From the NCBI GenBank assembly GCA_951804985.1, contig OX638133.1, positions 25,202,963 through 25,266,962 on the forward strand: 64,000 bases of DNA, in the 5' to 3' direction. This stretch comes from Dryomyza anilis. Taxonomy: Eukaryota; Arthropoda; Insecta; Diptera; Dryomyzidae. The translations under genes were made by a program, and so were the position numbers. Shown piece by piece: positions 23,426 through 33,814 of the stretch. The notes beneath the pieces were generated by a model, which did no database searches, was not told the DNA's origin, and saw only the letters and a list, made by a program, of their open reading frames with translations. Positions within the stretch are counted from its first letter, which is position 1. Each line of letters begins with the position of its first letter.

Positions 23426-24609
23426 GTGTAAAAATTTCTTTATCAAGAAAATCTCAGTGTAACATATACCATTTTCAAACGTTTCTACAAAATAAAAAAC
23501 AAAAAACAAAAAAAAGCACAAATAATATGGGAAATCAGCCAACGCAAACATTGCACCATGTGTAAAGTGCACTGAAGTTGACGCACATTTCTAAGACACT
23601 CTCGCAGTTGTTCCTTTCAGTCAGAGATTTATTTATCCAACCAACCAACCATGCATCCGAGCAACCTTTCATCCATCCATCCATTCAACCTTCTATCCAT
23701 CTATCCTTCTATCCATCCATCCATCCATCCACCTAGTGCTTTATTGAATCCACCCTGTTATGACAGCGCACACATTTCCACCGCATGTTGATTCCTGCAT
23801 CGTTACTACGTCGTTACGTCGACGTAGTAGAAATCATTACCAAATTCTATGCCATCGTACGCACCTCCGCCCTGCCTTGCCCTGCGCTCTGTTTGCTTCG
23901 AGCAAAGCAGCAGCACCTGAATATATGAGTCATGCAGTGTTTCTCATCAATGTTTGTAAAACCTTAGCAACGCAGGCGAAAAGAAAAACCACCCTACCAG
24001 GCGGACATGTTATTTCATTACACTAGGTAACAGTACAATACAATAGCTAGGTAATTTAATTTTGAGTTATGTTGAAATATTAAAATTATTGGTATTTGAT
24101 AAAATCTGTCAAAATTCTAATAAAAAAAAAATAAAAATTATTAGAATTTAAAGGCTTTATTAATACTGCGAATAGATTTTATTGTAATACTGTTTATACT
24201 ATTTATTAAAGTCATACTTTAAAAGTAATTACTTTCTATTATTGAAGAGTTATTCAGGAATCTAAATATTTTACCAACAAACTCGTATATCTCAACAAAC
24301 TCATAGACATTTTATTAATAGGTTTGTGCATGTGCTAATGCTATGGTTTGCGAACATACTATAAATATGTGAACGATTGCGAAATGATTTACAAACGAAT
24401 ACTTAAGAAGTGAAAAACACTTAATGAGGTAATAATTTTATAAATAAGTGGTTTTTAATGCGAACATTGCTCGTATTACGCATAGTTTTTTTGTAATTAA
24501 ATTTTAATTGTATTAAAAAAAAATCCCACGCATTTAAATATTATGGTATTGTTTGTACATCATAAAAATCTATGATCCGCCGCCTAAAAAATAATCTCAG
24601 ACAAAATTA
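23426..24609. other. Unique non-coding DNA with CCAT microsatellite
   Basis: 23560-24050 is GC-richer and appears unique. 24050-24600 is AT-rich with no recognisable structure. The microsatellite is listed separately. Confidence 0.35.
23638..23737. repeat. CCAT/CCAA tetranucleotide microsatellite
   Basis: Interrupted runs of CCAACCAACC then ATCCATCCATCC, with TTCTATCC variants. Confidence 0.85.
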
Positions 24610-24989
24610 CACAGCAAAAATAATCGACTTAAATATAGCAACCTATATTAATTGCATTCATTAGTCAATCCAGCAATAAAATTCACTAATTTAATGAAAA
24701 CATTTGCTATTCGTCGTTGAATCAGCAATTCCATTTGCTAATATGAATATTTGTACGCCAATGCAGCAAATGAATTAGTTGGCGCAGTTTCAGCAATTAT
24801 ATTTGCTAAAACCGCGCCGACTAATTAATTTGCTGCATGGACTTACAAATATTCATAGTAGCAAATGGAATTGCTGAACTAACGAAGAATAGCAAATGTT
24901 TTCATTAAATAAGAGATTTTCATTGCTGGATTGATTAATGAATTCAATTAATTTCAATTGCTATATATACATCGATTATTTTTTCTGTG
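24610..24989. mobile_element. Near-perfect palindromic MITE, CACAG ends, TA target
   Basis: Starts CACAGCAAAAATAATCGAC and ends in TCGATTATTTTTTCTGTG, with TA immediately outside both ends. The two arms of about 185 bases are inverted copies of each other: AGCAATTCCATTTGCTAATA and its partner, and TGCAGCAAATGAATTAG against CTAATTAATTTGCTGCA, meeting at TTCAGCAATTATATTTGCTA. The word AGCAAAT/ATTTGCT is repeated throughout. A half copy lies at 53925-54071. No coding capacity. Confidence 0.85.
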
Positions 24990-25065
24990 TATGAACGACT
25001 CTGTTTAAGAGATTTACTTTTATAAATTATGTCAAAATTCTCAGAAAAATTAAAGAATAAATTAA

Positions 25066-25346
25066 ATAAATAATAATAGGTCCAGTATAGACCTTAGCCA
25101 GAGTTCTCTCTCACCCTCCACCGATTCCGAACGGTGGGTGAGAGCGTTTCATAGGCAATGTTTTATTTACTCTTTTAGGTTTGCCATTTACTGCTGAGAG
25201 GTAGCGTCGCATAGAAAAATGTTTTCTATGAAAAAAAGTTGGCAGTCGCTAGGGATCGAATCGGGAACCTCTAGGCTCATAGTCGAAAGCACCAAGGACT
25301 TTTCGCTCGTAGTCCAACGCACTAACCAGACGAGCTACTGACGCTA
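25066..25346 (-). repeat. tRNA-derived SINE, minus strand, diverged
   Basis: On the minus strand the head carries TAGCTCGTCTGGTTAGTGCG (A box) and CCCGATTCGATCCC (B-box region). The body has the family signature GGCAGTAAATGGCAAACCTA-like sequence, CTCTCACCCACCGTTCGGA and a 3' tail of ATT units (25066-25078 on plus). A partial duplication of the anticodon region (AGTCGAAAGCACC and CGCTCGTAGTCC) makes the head longer than in the copy at 42625. Confidence 0.7.
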
Positions 25347-25379
25347 TATAAAACTATTAAATTCTAACCTCTGAATTAT

Positions 25380-25828
25380 CGAGTGAATAATATAAAGTTC
25401 TAAACTCAGCCTTGAATAAGAATGACCTTTTCCTGGGCTGCCAATAGTTTGCATTTAGAACCAGGAAGAAGTACCATATATAATGGTACGCAGGAGTAGC
25501 TCAGTACTGGAAGTCACTTTAAGCCCTGACTTTTCCAATAGTTTGCCAACTTTTGCGATGGACCTTGTCAAGAACTCCAGTGACCTTATGGAACCACATA
25601 CTCCAACCTTACTGCAATTTTTCCATACGGTGGCATAAATATATCAATCAGCACTGACCTGGAAGCCCACCATTATCTCCTTGAGAATCACATTATCTAC
25701 AAGCAGCCTCTTTCTTTTTTGATCCTGTTATCAGGAATACAAACATAAATTATGCTATTTGTAGATTCGTAGGAGTGCCCCGAAACTAGCAAACCTTCTG
25801 GTCCGCTTAGAGGTGCTCGCCTTTTTCA
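25380..25828. other. Probable decayed element, minus-strand coding-like
   Basis: Base composition is more balanced than the surroundings and the minus strand has short coding-like runs broken by stops. It directly precedes the tandem duplication at 25829. I could not assign a family. Confidence 0.3.
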
Positions 25829-26735
25829 CCTCCTCAGACCTAAGCATTTTAGAAGAAAGCGAAAATGTGCCAGACCTATTCCGTCTCCTTGTCGATTCTA
25901 CTTGTCACTACCTTGTCGACCTTGTGAGTCATTTTGGGCTTTAGAGAATCCCTCCCTCATGCTGGACTCCATTTTTCAGTTCGACTTTTTAGGACAGGTA
26001 GGGTTGGCAGATTTATTCAAGAAACAGGTGGTATCAGAATCATCGAACTATGGTGGGCCCTTCGTAGCTCCTTTGTAGATAATGAGTGCCAAGACTCGGT
26101 CAGTTAAATTAGCCTCATAGTGTGCATTTTCTTTAAAAATCACATAGATTCTGTGTACCTTTTTCCCGTTTGACGATTCGGGTACATTAATGACTGTCGT
26201 GTCATTGTCCCTTTCTGTATCGCTGCCTTCATCGTCATTTGGACGACAACCATTTGCCTGACAAGATGAAGTTTCCTTGTTCACCTCCTCAGACCTAAGC
26301 ATCTTAGAAGAAAGCGAAAATGTGCCAGCCCTGTTCCGATTCCTTGTCGATTCTCCTTGCCACAACCTTGTCGACCTTGTCAGTCATTGTAGGCTTTAGA
26401 GAATCCTCTCTCATGTTGGACTCTTTTTTTTCTGTTCAACTTTTTAGGGCAGGTAGGATTGACAGTCGACAGGTGGAATCAGAATCATCGAACTATGGTG
26501 GGCCCTTCGTAGCTCCTTTGTTGGTAATGAGCGAAAAGGCCCGATCAGTTATATTAGCTTGATTCATAGTGCGCATTTTCTTCAAAAATGTACCGGCTAT
26601 TTTGCCCGGTTGCCGTTTTGGGTTCAATAATGACTGTCATTATCCCTTTCTGTCTGGCTATCTTGATCGTCAGTTAGGCGACAATCATTTTCCTAACAAT
26701 CAGGACGTAAGAGTTTTTATTATATGTAGTTGTGT
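25829..26735. repeat. Tandem duplication, about 453-bp period
   Basis: CACCTCCTCAGACCTAAGCAT occurs at about 25829 and 26282. The two units align along their length, through AAGCGAAAATGTGCCAG, CTTGTCGATTCT, GAATCATCGAACTATGGTGG and TTGACGACAACCATTT-like sequence. Unit 2 has lost about 25 bases near 26465 and diverged in several places. Confidence 0.85.
26048..26365 (-). pseudogene. Minus-strand coding remnant in the tandem duplication
   Basis: A 105-codon minus-strand frame with coding-like composition, including VPESSNGKKVHRIYVIFKEN and NLTDRVLALIIYKGATKG. The same peptides are partly readable, with stops and frame changes, in the other unit. This double occurrence argues for a once-coding sequence, possibly ORF1 of a non-LTR element, but I do not recognise the family. 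It spans the unit boundary and has no reliable start. Confidence 0.35.
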
Positions 26736-26918
26736 TATCTATTTTGAGTACCACGAGTTGCGGAGAAAAAAAAGTCTGCTCATACAGTGATCCCCGCGTC
26801 TGAATGACTAAGTTCAAAGTTCGCCAGGTATATGATGCATCTGGTCCCACTTCCTGACTATATTATAGACACGGGTACCTTAATCCAGCACAGAGGAAGT
26901 TGGAGAGGAACTTTAGTA

Positions 26919-26944
26919 GGGGGGGTGGGGGGTGGTGGGGGGGG
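26919..26944 (+). other. G-run cluster with quadruplex potential
   Basis: Runs of 7, 6, 2 and 8 G separated by single T residues. The long runs can be divided to supply four G tracts of three or more, which satisfies the usual G-quadruplex pattern. Surrounding DNA is non-coding. Confidence 0.7.
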
Positions 26945-27240
26945 TAGTTAAAGAAGAGGACTTCAGACCGATGGTCAAAGATTTTGTGGTCGAGTTTGAA
27001 CCATTAACGGGCATCAACGAGCAGCCATTTTACCTGACATTGGCAAACTCATTGGTGGGAATAGAACTCTGGGGATAAGATTTTCCGTTGGCGGTTTGAA
27101 ACCCGTTTAGGGTTTTTAAACACCGAAATCGTTTCGTTATAAAACTTACAAGCCAAACGTGGGAAAAATCGTTATCGAAACCAGTAATCGTTTAGATTTC
27201 AATTCTTGTCTAACACTCGAATTCAAATTTTAAAATGTAC
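26945..27240. other. Spacer with satellite fragment
   Basis: 26945-27090 looks unique. 27095-27220 (TTGAAACCCGTTTAGGG, AATCGTTTCGTTATAAAAC, GTTTAGATTTCAATTC) is related to the reverse complement of the 10.5-12 kb satellite. Confidence 0.4.
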
Positions 27241-27495
27241 ATATCGTCGGTGATACTGCAAAACAGCCTATCTACATTTTCGAATACCTCTTACAAAATG
27301 AATTTTACAGAAGAAACAAAACTATTTTCAGTCTCAATTCTGCACTTACTTCATACAAAATTAGGTATGTCATAAATTATAATGGCATTTTTCTAATTTA
27401 TCCGATCAAGATATCATTAAAAACCCGATTATAACACAAAATTAGGCGTAATTTTCATATGCAGTTAGGCGGTTTTGCAGTATCACCGACGATAT
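27241..27495. mobile_element. MITE, ATATCGTCGGTGATACTGC family, copy 1
   Basis: Left end ATATCGTCGGTGATACTGCA and right end TGCAGTATCACCGACGATAT are perfect inverted repeats for at least 20 bases, extending into AAAACNGCCTA. Total about 255 bp and non-coding. A diverged inverted copy is at 38484-38710. TA lies within the first bases at each end, consistent with a TA target. Confidence 0.85.
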
Positions 27496-27529
27496 GTCTT
27501 TTTTGATATAAAACAACAGATTAAATGGT

Positions 27530-27672
27530 GTTGGCCTATAATCATAAACAATTTAAAATCATCATTAAAATTGAAATCAGCTTTTTGATAGTTCATTCTA
27601 CGTTGGAAGTGTCAAAAAAAGTCAATTTTAATTTTATAGTTGACTCTAAATTGTTTCTGAATATGCAATTTT
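27530..27672. mobile_element. Small foldback MITE, related to 5013 and 35420
   Basis: The left arm CCTATAATCATAAACAATTT pairs with AAATTGTTTCTGAATATGC on the right. Inside, AAATCAGCTTTTTGATAG is opposite TGTCAAAAAAAGTCAATTTT. About 143 bp with a short loop around TTCTACGTTGG. Confidence 0.55.
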
Positions 27673-27899
27673 GTTTTGTAAATGCACTTTCAATGATTCA
27701 GAAATTTTACAAAATATTTTAACATAGTATAAATAATTTTTAGGACATGGTTCTGAACTGTTCATTTCTGTATTTATTTCTGTATTCTGAATTCCCTATT
27801 AGTTACAGAATTAATATGATTATAAGGTGCTTATTCCAATATGTTAAACTTAAAAAATGAGTTCGAAAAAATTGCATTTCGTTACATTCTAAACAGAAA

Positions 27900-28385
27900 C
27901 TAAAACACTTCGGTTCTGATTTCAAGATTTTCAAAATATCTTTTTCGGTTCCAATTCTCTTTCAAACATGATATGGGTTCAGATTCCGTTACCACATATT
28001 TTTTATAATAACGGTTCCAAACGGTTCTGATTACGATTCCGGTTCTTTGCGTTCTCTGACTAAAACCCTTTGAAATATCAGTTTCGGTTCCAAGATTTAA
28101 AAATATCGGTTCCAAATAAAAAAATATATAGCTACCGATGCAGGTACACATTTTTTAATAACGGTTTTTATTCCGGTTTCAAAATTCCAAACAGTTCTTT
28201 GTGGTTCCTGACAGGGAAATCGGTTTTGGTGTTAAGATTTTTAAAATAGCGGTTCCGCCAAAGGGTCCATACAAAAAAATATATATTACTTCAGATTCCG
28301 GTTCCAGAAATCGAAACGTTTCAAATGCCATTACCGGTTCTTTGCGGTCTCAGATTCTAATTATTTTTAAAGATCGAAAAACTTA
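27900..28385. repeat. Degenerate CGGTTCC repeat, locus 3
   Basis: Reverse complement of the GGAACCGG family: TTCGGTTCCAATTC, AATAACGGTTCCAAACGGTT, GATTCCGGTTCTTTGCG and similar units, irregularly spaced. Confidence 0.65.
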
Positions 28386-29689
28386 CCATTGTTTGTAGAA
28401 AAATGTCAAAAAAACACAAATTTCAAATGACTCGAACAAGTGATGCAATTTATCGAAAACAATAAAACCATTAAAACCTTTTGTTGTGCTTCGAAAAAAC
28501 CACTACTCAACACGATGTTATTGCACAGTGTAACCCGGACAAATAGATAGACAAATATATTAGAACACTGAACACAGGACACATGCAGAATGCGCTGAGG
28601 TTTGCAACAAACACCAACACAAACAAAAGCAGCAAATACAAATTCCACGAAACATTTTAGAGCGCCACCGGCTGCTAAAAACCACCCTCATGAAGGATGA
28701 CAGTCAATGACTGTTGTGTTTTTAGTTGTTGTTTTATTTTTGCTGTACATTGCAAGGATATTCATAAAACAAACTCGTAGTATTTACACACACACACACG
28801 GCGGGAGAGAGGCAGGCGGCAGGCAGCCATGAATACAGGCTGCACAGTCACAAGGGTTAAAATGTTGCACGACGGTGTCGCGATTGCTGCAACATCGGGC
28901 TAAAGTTGCAGCAACATTTTTTATTTGTGCTATTTTATTTTTAAAAATTCATAGCAAAATGTAAAAAGAACTAAGGGAAAAACTAAAATTATTTTCAGTT
29001 GATTTTTGCTGTTGCTGCTACCGCTTTTTATTGGTTTCGCTTGATTTGTGCGGTTCTTGAGTTGAGCATGTCGTTGAACAAACTAATATTTGTTAGAGGG
29101 TGGGTGTTGTGTATCAACAAGGATATCAAGGATATGTTTAGGAACCAGTTCGGGGCGCATATGAACAAGGATATAGTTAGCGATATGACGAGCAACATGT
29201 ACAAGAAAGGGCAGCACAACACAGCGCAGCGCTTCGGACGACAGTCAGTCCAGTCGTCTCGACCATATGGCGCCGCTGTTTTGCTGCCATGTTCCAAACT
29301 AATGCGCTGATGATGGAGTCCGTGCTGATAATCTTGATCAGTGGGTGGTGGGATGAGTTATGGATGATGGGTTTGCGTGACCAACGAACAATGAACTCAT
29401 CGCGCAAAGAACGACAGCTGCTGCGATGCAAATAGTTATTGCATAGTTTTAGGCGCTTAACAAGTATGTTGGAATATGCAGCGATGGAGTTAAATATTTA
29501 AAAGATAAACTGAAATGAAGTCGCATAAAGCAAAATTATTGCGAGTATAATATAAAAAATTCTAGCATCATAGTTTTAATGAAAATTAAAATTAATATAA
29601 ATTGTAATAGGTATGACTTGAAATTAAAAATCTCCAAACTATAAATAGCGAGAACAAAATGCAGAAAAACCACAGAAGAATTTTTCACA
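28386..29689. other. Mostly unique non-coding DNA
   Basis: 28660-29450 is GC-richer and non-repetitive (short AC run near 28788). Overlapping open frames on both strands near 29000-29430 have no family motif. No gene is supported. Confidence 0.35.
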
Positions 29690-29990
29690 AAAAAAAAAAA
29701 AAAGTTCCAAGAAAAAATGTATTTATCGAAAACAAAAAACTTTTCGAAAACAAAAAAATATAAATCCGAAAAAAAAATTTTGAAAAAGAAAAAATCCTGA
29801 AATATATAATAAATAATAAACAAAAATGTTTACAAAAAAAAACAATTGGTCGAAAAAAAAAAATATTTGAATAAAAATGTTAAAAAAAATTTTGCGAGCT
29901 AAAAAAAAATGTGCAAGAAATGGTTTTGAAAAAAAAAAAAAATTCTGAAAATAACATTTTCAAATTTTTACAAAACACTTTCAATATATG
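29690..29990. repeat. A-rich tract with TTTTTCGAAAA steps
   Basis: Poly(A) runs of 7-15 separated by TCGAAAAC, CCGAAAAAA or TTTTGAAAAAG. A related piece is at 30590-30690, and the same texture fills the interiors of elements A, B and C (37900-38100, 40130-40400, 44560-44760). Phe/Lys-rich frames here are by-products. Confidence 0.6.
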
Positions 29991-30826
29991 AGTGTCGAGA
30001 CCAAGCATTATACAGGGTGTTTGGTTCATCGATGTCAATAACTCGGGAGGTGATTCTATGATTCAAAAAAATAAGAAAATATTAAATTAAAATGTGTCCT
30101 ATTTTGCACCCGGTTTAAGATACAGGGTGTTTAGTAAATGCATATTACTTACATAGTCTATTTAAAATATTGGTTATAAAGGTTAATCTGTTGATAAATA
30201 AATATCAATTTTATACTCATATTTTACAATTAAATTGGTATATCACATTCTCGAATCTCATGATTTCTTCCTTTTTTAAATTGTACGTAAAGTTGAAATT
30301 TACAGAAATAAAAATAAAATTGTTTACTTTGTCATTGATTTTCTTAAAATTTCATTATCGATCACCACATTTTTTTCTTTTATAATGATAGACCGCATTC
30401 CCAATACTTTCTAATCAATTATATTGATTTTAAACTGGTAAGTTTTCCTGCAGATATAATTAAACTGTGGCGGGTCTTGTGATTTAGTGGTTGAAATTTA
30501 CAAAAAAAAAAAAAAATCAAAACTATCGTGTAACAATTTGAAACATTTATTAAAATTTTTATTTTATTTGATCAAAAAGAAAAATTATTTTAATATAAAA
30601 ATTTTTCCATATACATATTTTTTATATTTTTCGAAAACAAAAAACTTTTCGAAAAAAAAAATTTGCAAAAAAAATGTGGATTAGAACAATTTAAATAAAT
30701 AATATATTCAAAAAGTCGTACAATATAAAAAATATACATAAATTAAATAAATTGTTATTTTTTATGTTAGCTTCGAAATTAATCTTTGAAATATCTCTCT
30801 TTAGTTACTTTTTGTTTTGATACCTA

Positions 30827-31885
30827 CACGCTGCAAAAAAATGGCTCTTCCAAACATAATTTTGCAGGCATTAACATGTATGTTTGGAATTTTATGTAAA
30901 CATAATATATAATTGCCTGATGAATCATTTGAAAACAGGGTTGTCTTGAGACTTGAACAGTGTTGTAATGAGCTCTGATTTACATTATAATATCATGGAA
31001 ACAGTTTGATTTTGCCCCTTAAAATGGTATATGTTCTAATAGAAACATAATAATTACTACATCCAAACAAAACAAATATTTGAACAGAAACATAAATATG
31101 TTTAAAATATAACATGATTTGGAACGACCTTAATATAAATATGTTTCGAGAGAAACATATCAGTTGTTTCAGTTCAAAAAGAAGTATGTTTGTATAAAAA
31201 CATATCTCAACAAACATCAAAAGACACGTATGCAGAAAATGGCGGTCACCGAAGTTTACTTCGTATACAAGAAGAATATTGCAAGAATACATTTATTTAC
31301 ACCTAATTTAATTTTTTTGTTTGTTTTCAAACATCAGTATGTTTAAAAGGACCAATACATACATCAAACGATGACAAAAGAGACGTGGATAGAAAATTCT
31401 GATCAACGAGTGTCAACTTCGTATACAAGAAGAGTGCTGGAAGAATACATTTATTTAAATCCAATTTTGTTTTTTGTTTGTTTTTAAACATCAATATGTT
31501 CAAACGATGGCAAAAGATGGCGTAGGTAGAAAATGCTGCGCAACGTTGCCAACTTCATCTGTCGATAACTAATCGAATGAAGACGAGCGTTGCGAACATA
31601 CGTTGTAATTCGATTTGAATAGCATTTTCTGTTTGTTTTAAAACATAGTTATAACCAAGTAAACTGCCAAGAAACAGTATATTCAAATGAAATTAAAGTT
31701 TTATGTTTGGGTTATAACATATTTATGATAACTTTGGAGAATACATAAAATGTTTACACATAGTAATATGTTATTACCATCTGAACAGTAATTTAATTAC
31801 ACTTCATTCGTAATACATGTATGGTGATTTCGTATTATTTTTTAATTACATTCCAACAAATTCAAACAAATCTTTTCTATCCGTG
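30827..31885. mobile_element. TA-flanked element with AAACATA words; target site known
   Basis: Starts CACGCTGCAAAAAAATGG and ends CTTTTCTATCCGTG, with TA on both sides. The interior repeats AAACATA/TATGTTT words in both orientations (AACATATTTATG, AAACATCAGTATGTTT and others), more than 20 times. The left flank CTTTTTGTTTTGATACC and right flank AGAACATAATCTCTGCAT are contiguous, joined by a single TA, in an unfilled copy at 31938-31970, which fixes both ends and the TA duplication. No coding capacity. Confidence 0.85.
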
Positions 31886-32300
31886 TAAGAACATAATCTC
31901 TGCATATCAAGAAAAATTGCTCTTAGTTACTTGTTTTGATACCTAAGAACATAATGTCTGCATGTCAAGAATAATTGCTCTTAGTTACTTTCAACAAATA
32001 AAGCATACGAGCGAATATTACAGACAAAGCAAGAACGATGAAATCAACTACAGTTACATGAAAACGTATTCTTTAAATTTTTCGAAGAAAACAGCAATAA
32101 TTTTGCGTGTTTTTTATGGTTTTCAATAGTCAATAAATTAACTTTTCTTGTTTACTTTTTTTTATAACGTAAGTAATTTGATTTTTTAATATTCAGATGA
32201 TAAAGTCTAGAATTGTAGTAGCATTTTATTAATATTAGTGAAATTCTTAATTTTAGAAGTAATTTAGCAATTTTAGACGTTTATTGCCCTTCGTGTAGTC
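31886..32300. repeat. Dispersed repeat, also present at 41166-41560
   Basis: Begins with a 60-70 base tandem duplication (CTTAGTTACTTGTTTTGATAC and ACATAATCTCTGCAT). It continues with ACAGCAATAATTTTGCGTGTT and AAGTAATTTG...TTAATATTCAGA, which recur in the same order at 41320-41560. Non-coding. It served as target for the 30827-31885 element. Confidence 0.65.
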
Positions 32301-32919
32301 TTCGCATATACTTTCTCAAATTGAAGAACAACTTTTAAGTCATTCAACAAATTTTTAAAGAATTCATAGTATTGATGTTTTATAGTAATCAATATTATGA
32401 ATTTTCCTTCAATAAATGAAGCATAGTTTTAAGAACGATATTCTTAAATATTATATGAATGATTTTTTTCGGTTTTCTATGGTTAAATTTGCCTAATTTT
32501 GGATTTTTTAAAGGTATTACAGAAATTATTTTGTATATATTTGATCAAGAAGCAAGCCCGGTTTTTTCAACTCCATTTTGGCCGGTAAAATGTTATGTTC
32601 TCGTAGATGAGGAATATTTAAAAAAAGTGGACATATCGTAGATTGCAATAAACCGATGACGCCCAATTTCGAAAACCCGACAGCCTACTAAAATTCTGAG
32701 TTTCGTTCGTTTTTCTGTAATCTTGATTTCAACAGATTGTTAGACAGATGGACATACAGACGGACTTAGTTAAAATGATAAAGGAGGTAATCAGTAATAT
32801 ATTTTTCAAGGGTTGAAAAAATTATGGAAGACAAGAGGAAAAACGCTAAACTTAAAAAAAATACAAAATTGGATAATCATTCGATTGATTAAAATGTCAT
32901 ATCCCCATACCAAATTTTT
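32301..32919. other. No gene seen; possible old repeat tail
   Basis: 32700-32775 has TCTGTAATCTTGATTTC and GACAGATGGACATACAGACGGAC, a GACAGAC-type motif like that at 7630, suggesting an old retroposon tail. A 60-codon frame at 32459 shows no motif. Confidence 0.35.
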
Positions 32920-33515
32920 GGCAGGGTCTAGGCAGTTTAGAAAAATGCACGCAAATTATATTGAATAGATGGTATGACCATTTGAGGAAATCGTTTAATA
33001 CCCCAGAAAATTTATTGTGGCAGGGTCGAGGCAGTTTAGAAATGTTTTTTCTACATATTTCAAACAGACAAAGGCGTAGTTTGTATCACAAGCTGTCTGT
33101 TTTCTGTCCGTACTCAAAAAGTATGCCGTGAATCTGGCAATAAAATTCCACACAATTTAGAAACCTCCCAAGACATAATTTCTGGCATTTTTCAGGAATA
33201 TTTCGGGCATATTTCGGGCATATTTCCAGCAAACACACAGATGAATGAAATATTTTGGTAAGTGTACAGCATGGAATTTTTATAGCAGATTCAAGGCATA
33301 TTTTGGGAACAGGTAGAAAGTAGGCAGCTTTTGATACACACTCCGCCTTTGTCTGTTTGTAATCTTTTTATAATATGTTTCTCAACTCTGACCCTATGTA
33401 AATTTTGTCTATAAACTTCCAAAAATATTCCATTTATCTATTTATCCATGTCGGAAATGTGCCGAAGATATTTCTGAAAAATGCCAGAAATTTTGTCTCG
33501 GGATCATTTGATATT
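32920..33515. repeat. Duplicated segment and inverted repeat
   Basis: GGCAGGGTCTAGGCAGTTTAG (32923) recurs as GGCAGGGTCGAGGCAGTTTAG about 90 bases later. From 33062, AAACAGACAAAGGCGTAGTTTG and CTGGCATTTTTCAGGAATAT have inverted partners (CTCCGCCTTTGTCTGTTTG near 33340 and ATTTCTGAAAAATGCCAGA near 33470), meeting around 33260. A single-arm relative is at 58285-58480. Confidence 0.65.
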
Positions 33516-33635
33516 TTGACGGGTACCCGTCAGGTTGTTTTGTCCCAATAAATAAAACAACAAACACTATTTCAGAGGCCACCGAGCACCTTCTTCAGCA
33601 ATCTTTCTCTGCAATGTCTGCATTTTGAAACTCCT

Positions 33636-33814
33636 TTAGGCATGGTTTCCATACTAACTTTCGCTATTACTCGTAATCACTATTTGGTTGTGATACCGAG
33701 TGATAGCAAAATTTCAAAATTTTCAACTTTCTCTATCTTTCGTTATACCCCAATGTTATAAGAGGGCGATATAGTGATGACTAGTGACAGCGAAAGATAG
33801 TCATGCCTAAGATT
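33636..33814. mobile_element. MITE, TTAGGCATG ends
   Basis: Left TTTAGGCATGGTTTCC...ACTTTCGCTATTACTCG and right GACAGCGAAAGATAGTCATGCCTAA are inverted repeats of about 45 bases. About 180 bp and non-coding. Confidence 0.65.

Noticed and set aside
29536..29823. Minus-strand Phe-rich frame as a membrane protein
   Set aside because: A by-product of poly(A) tracts on the plus strand.
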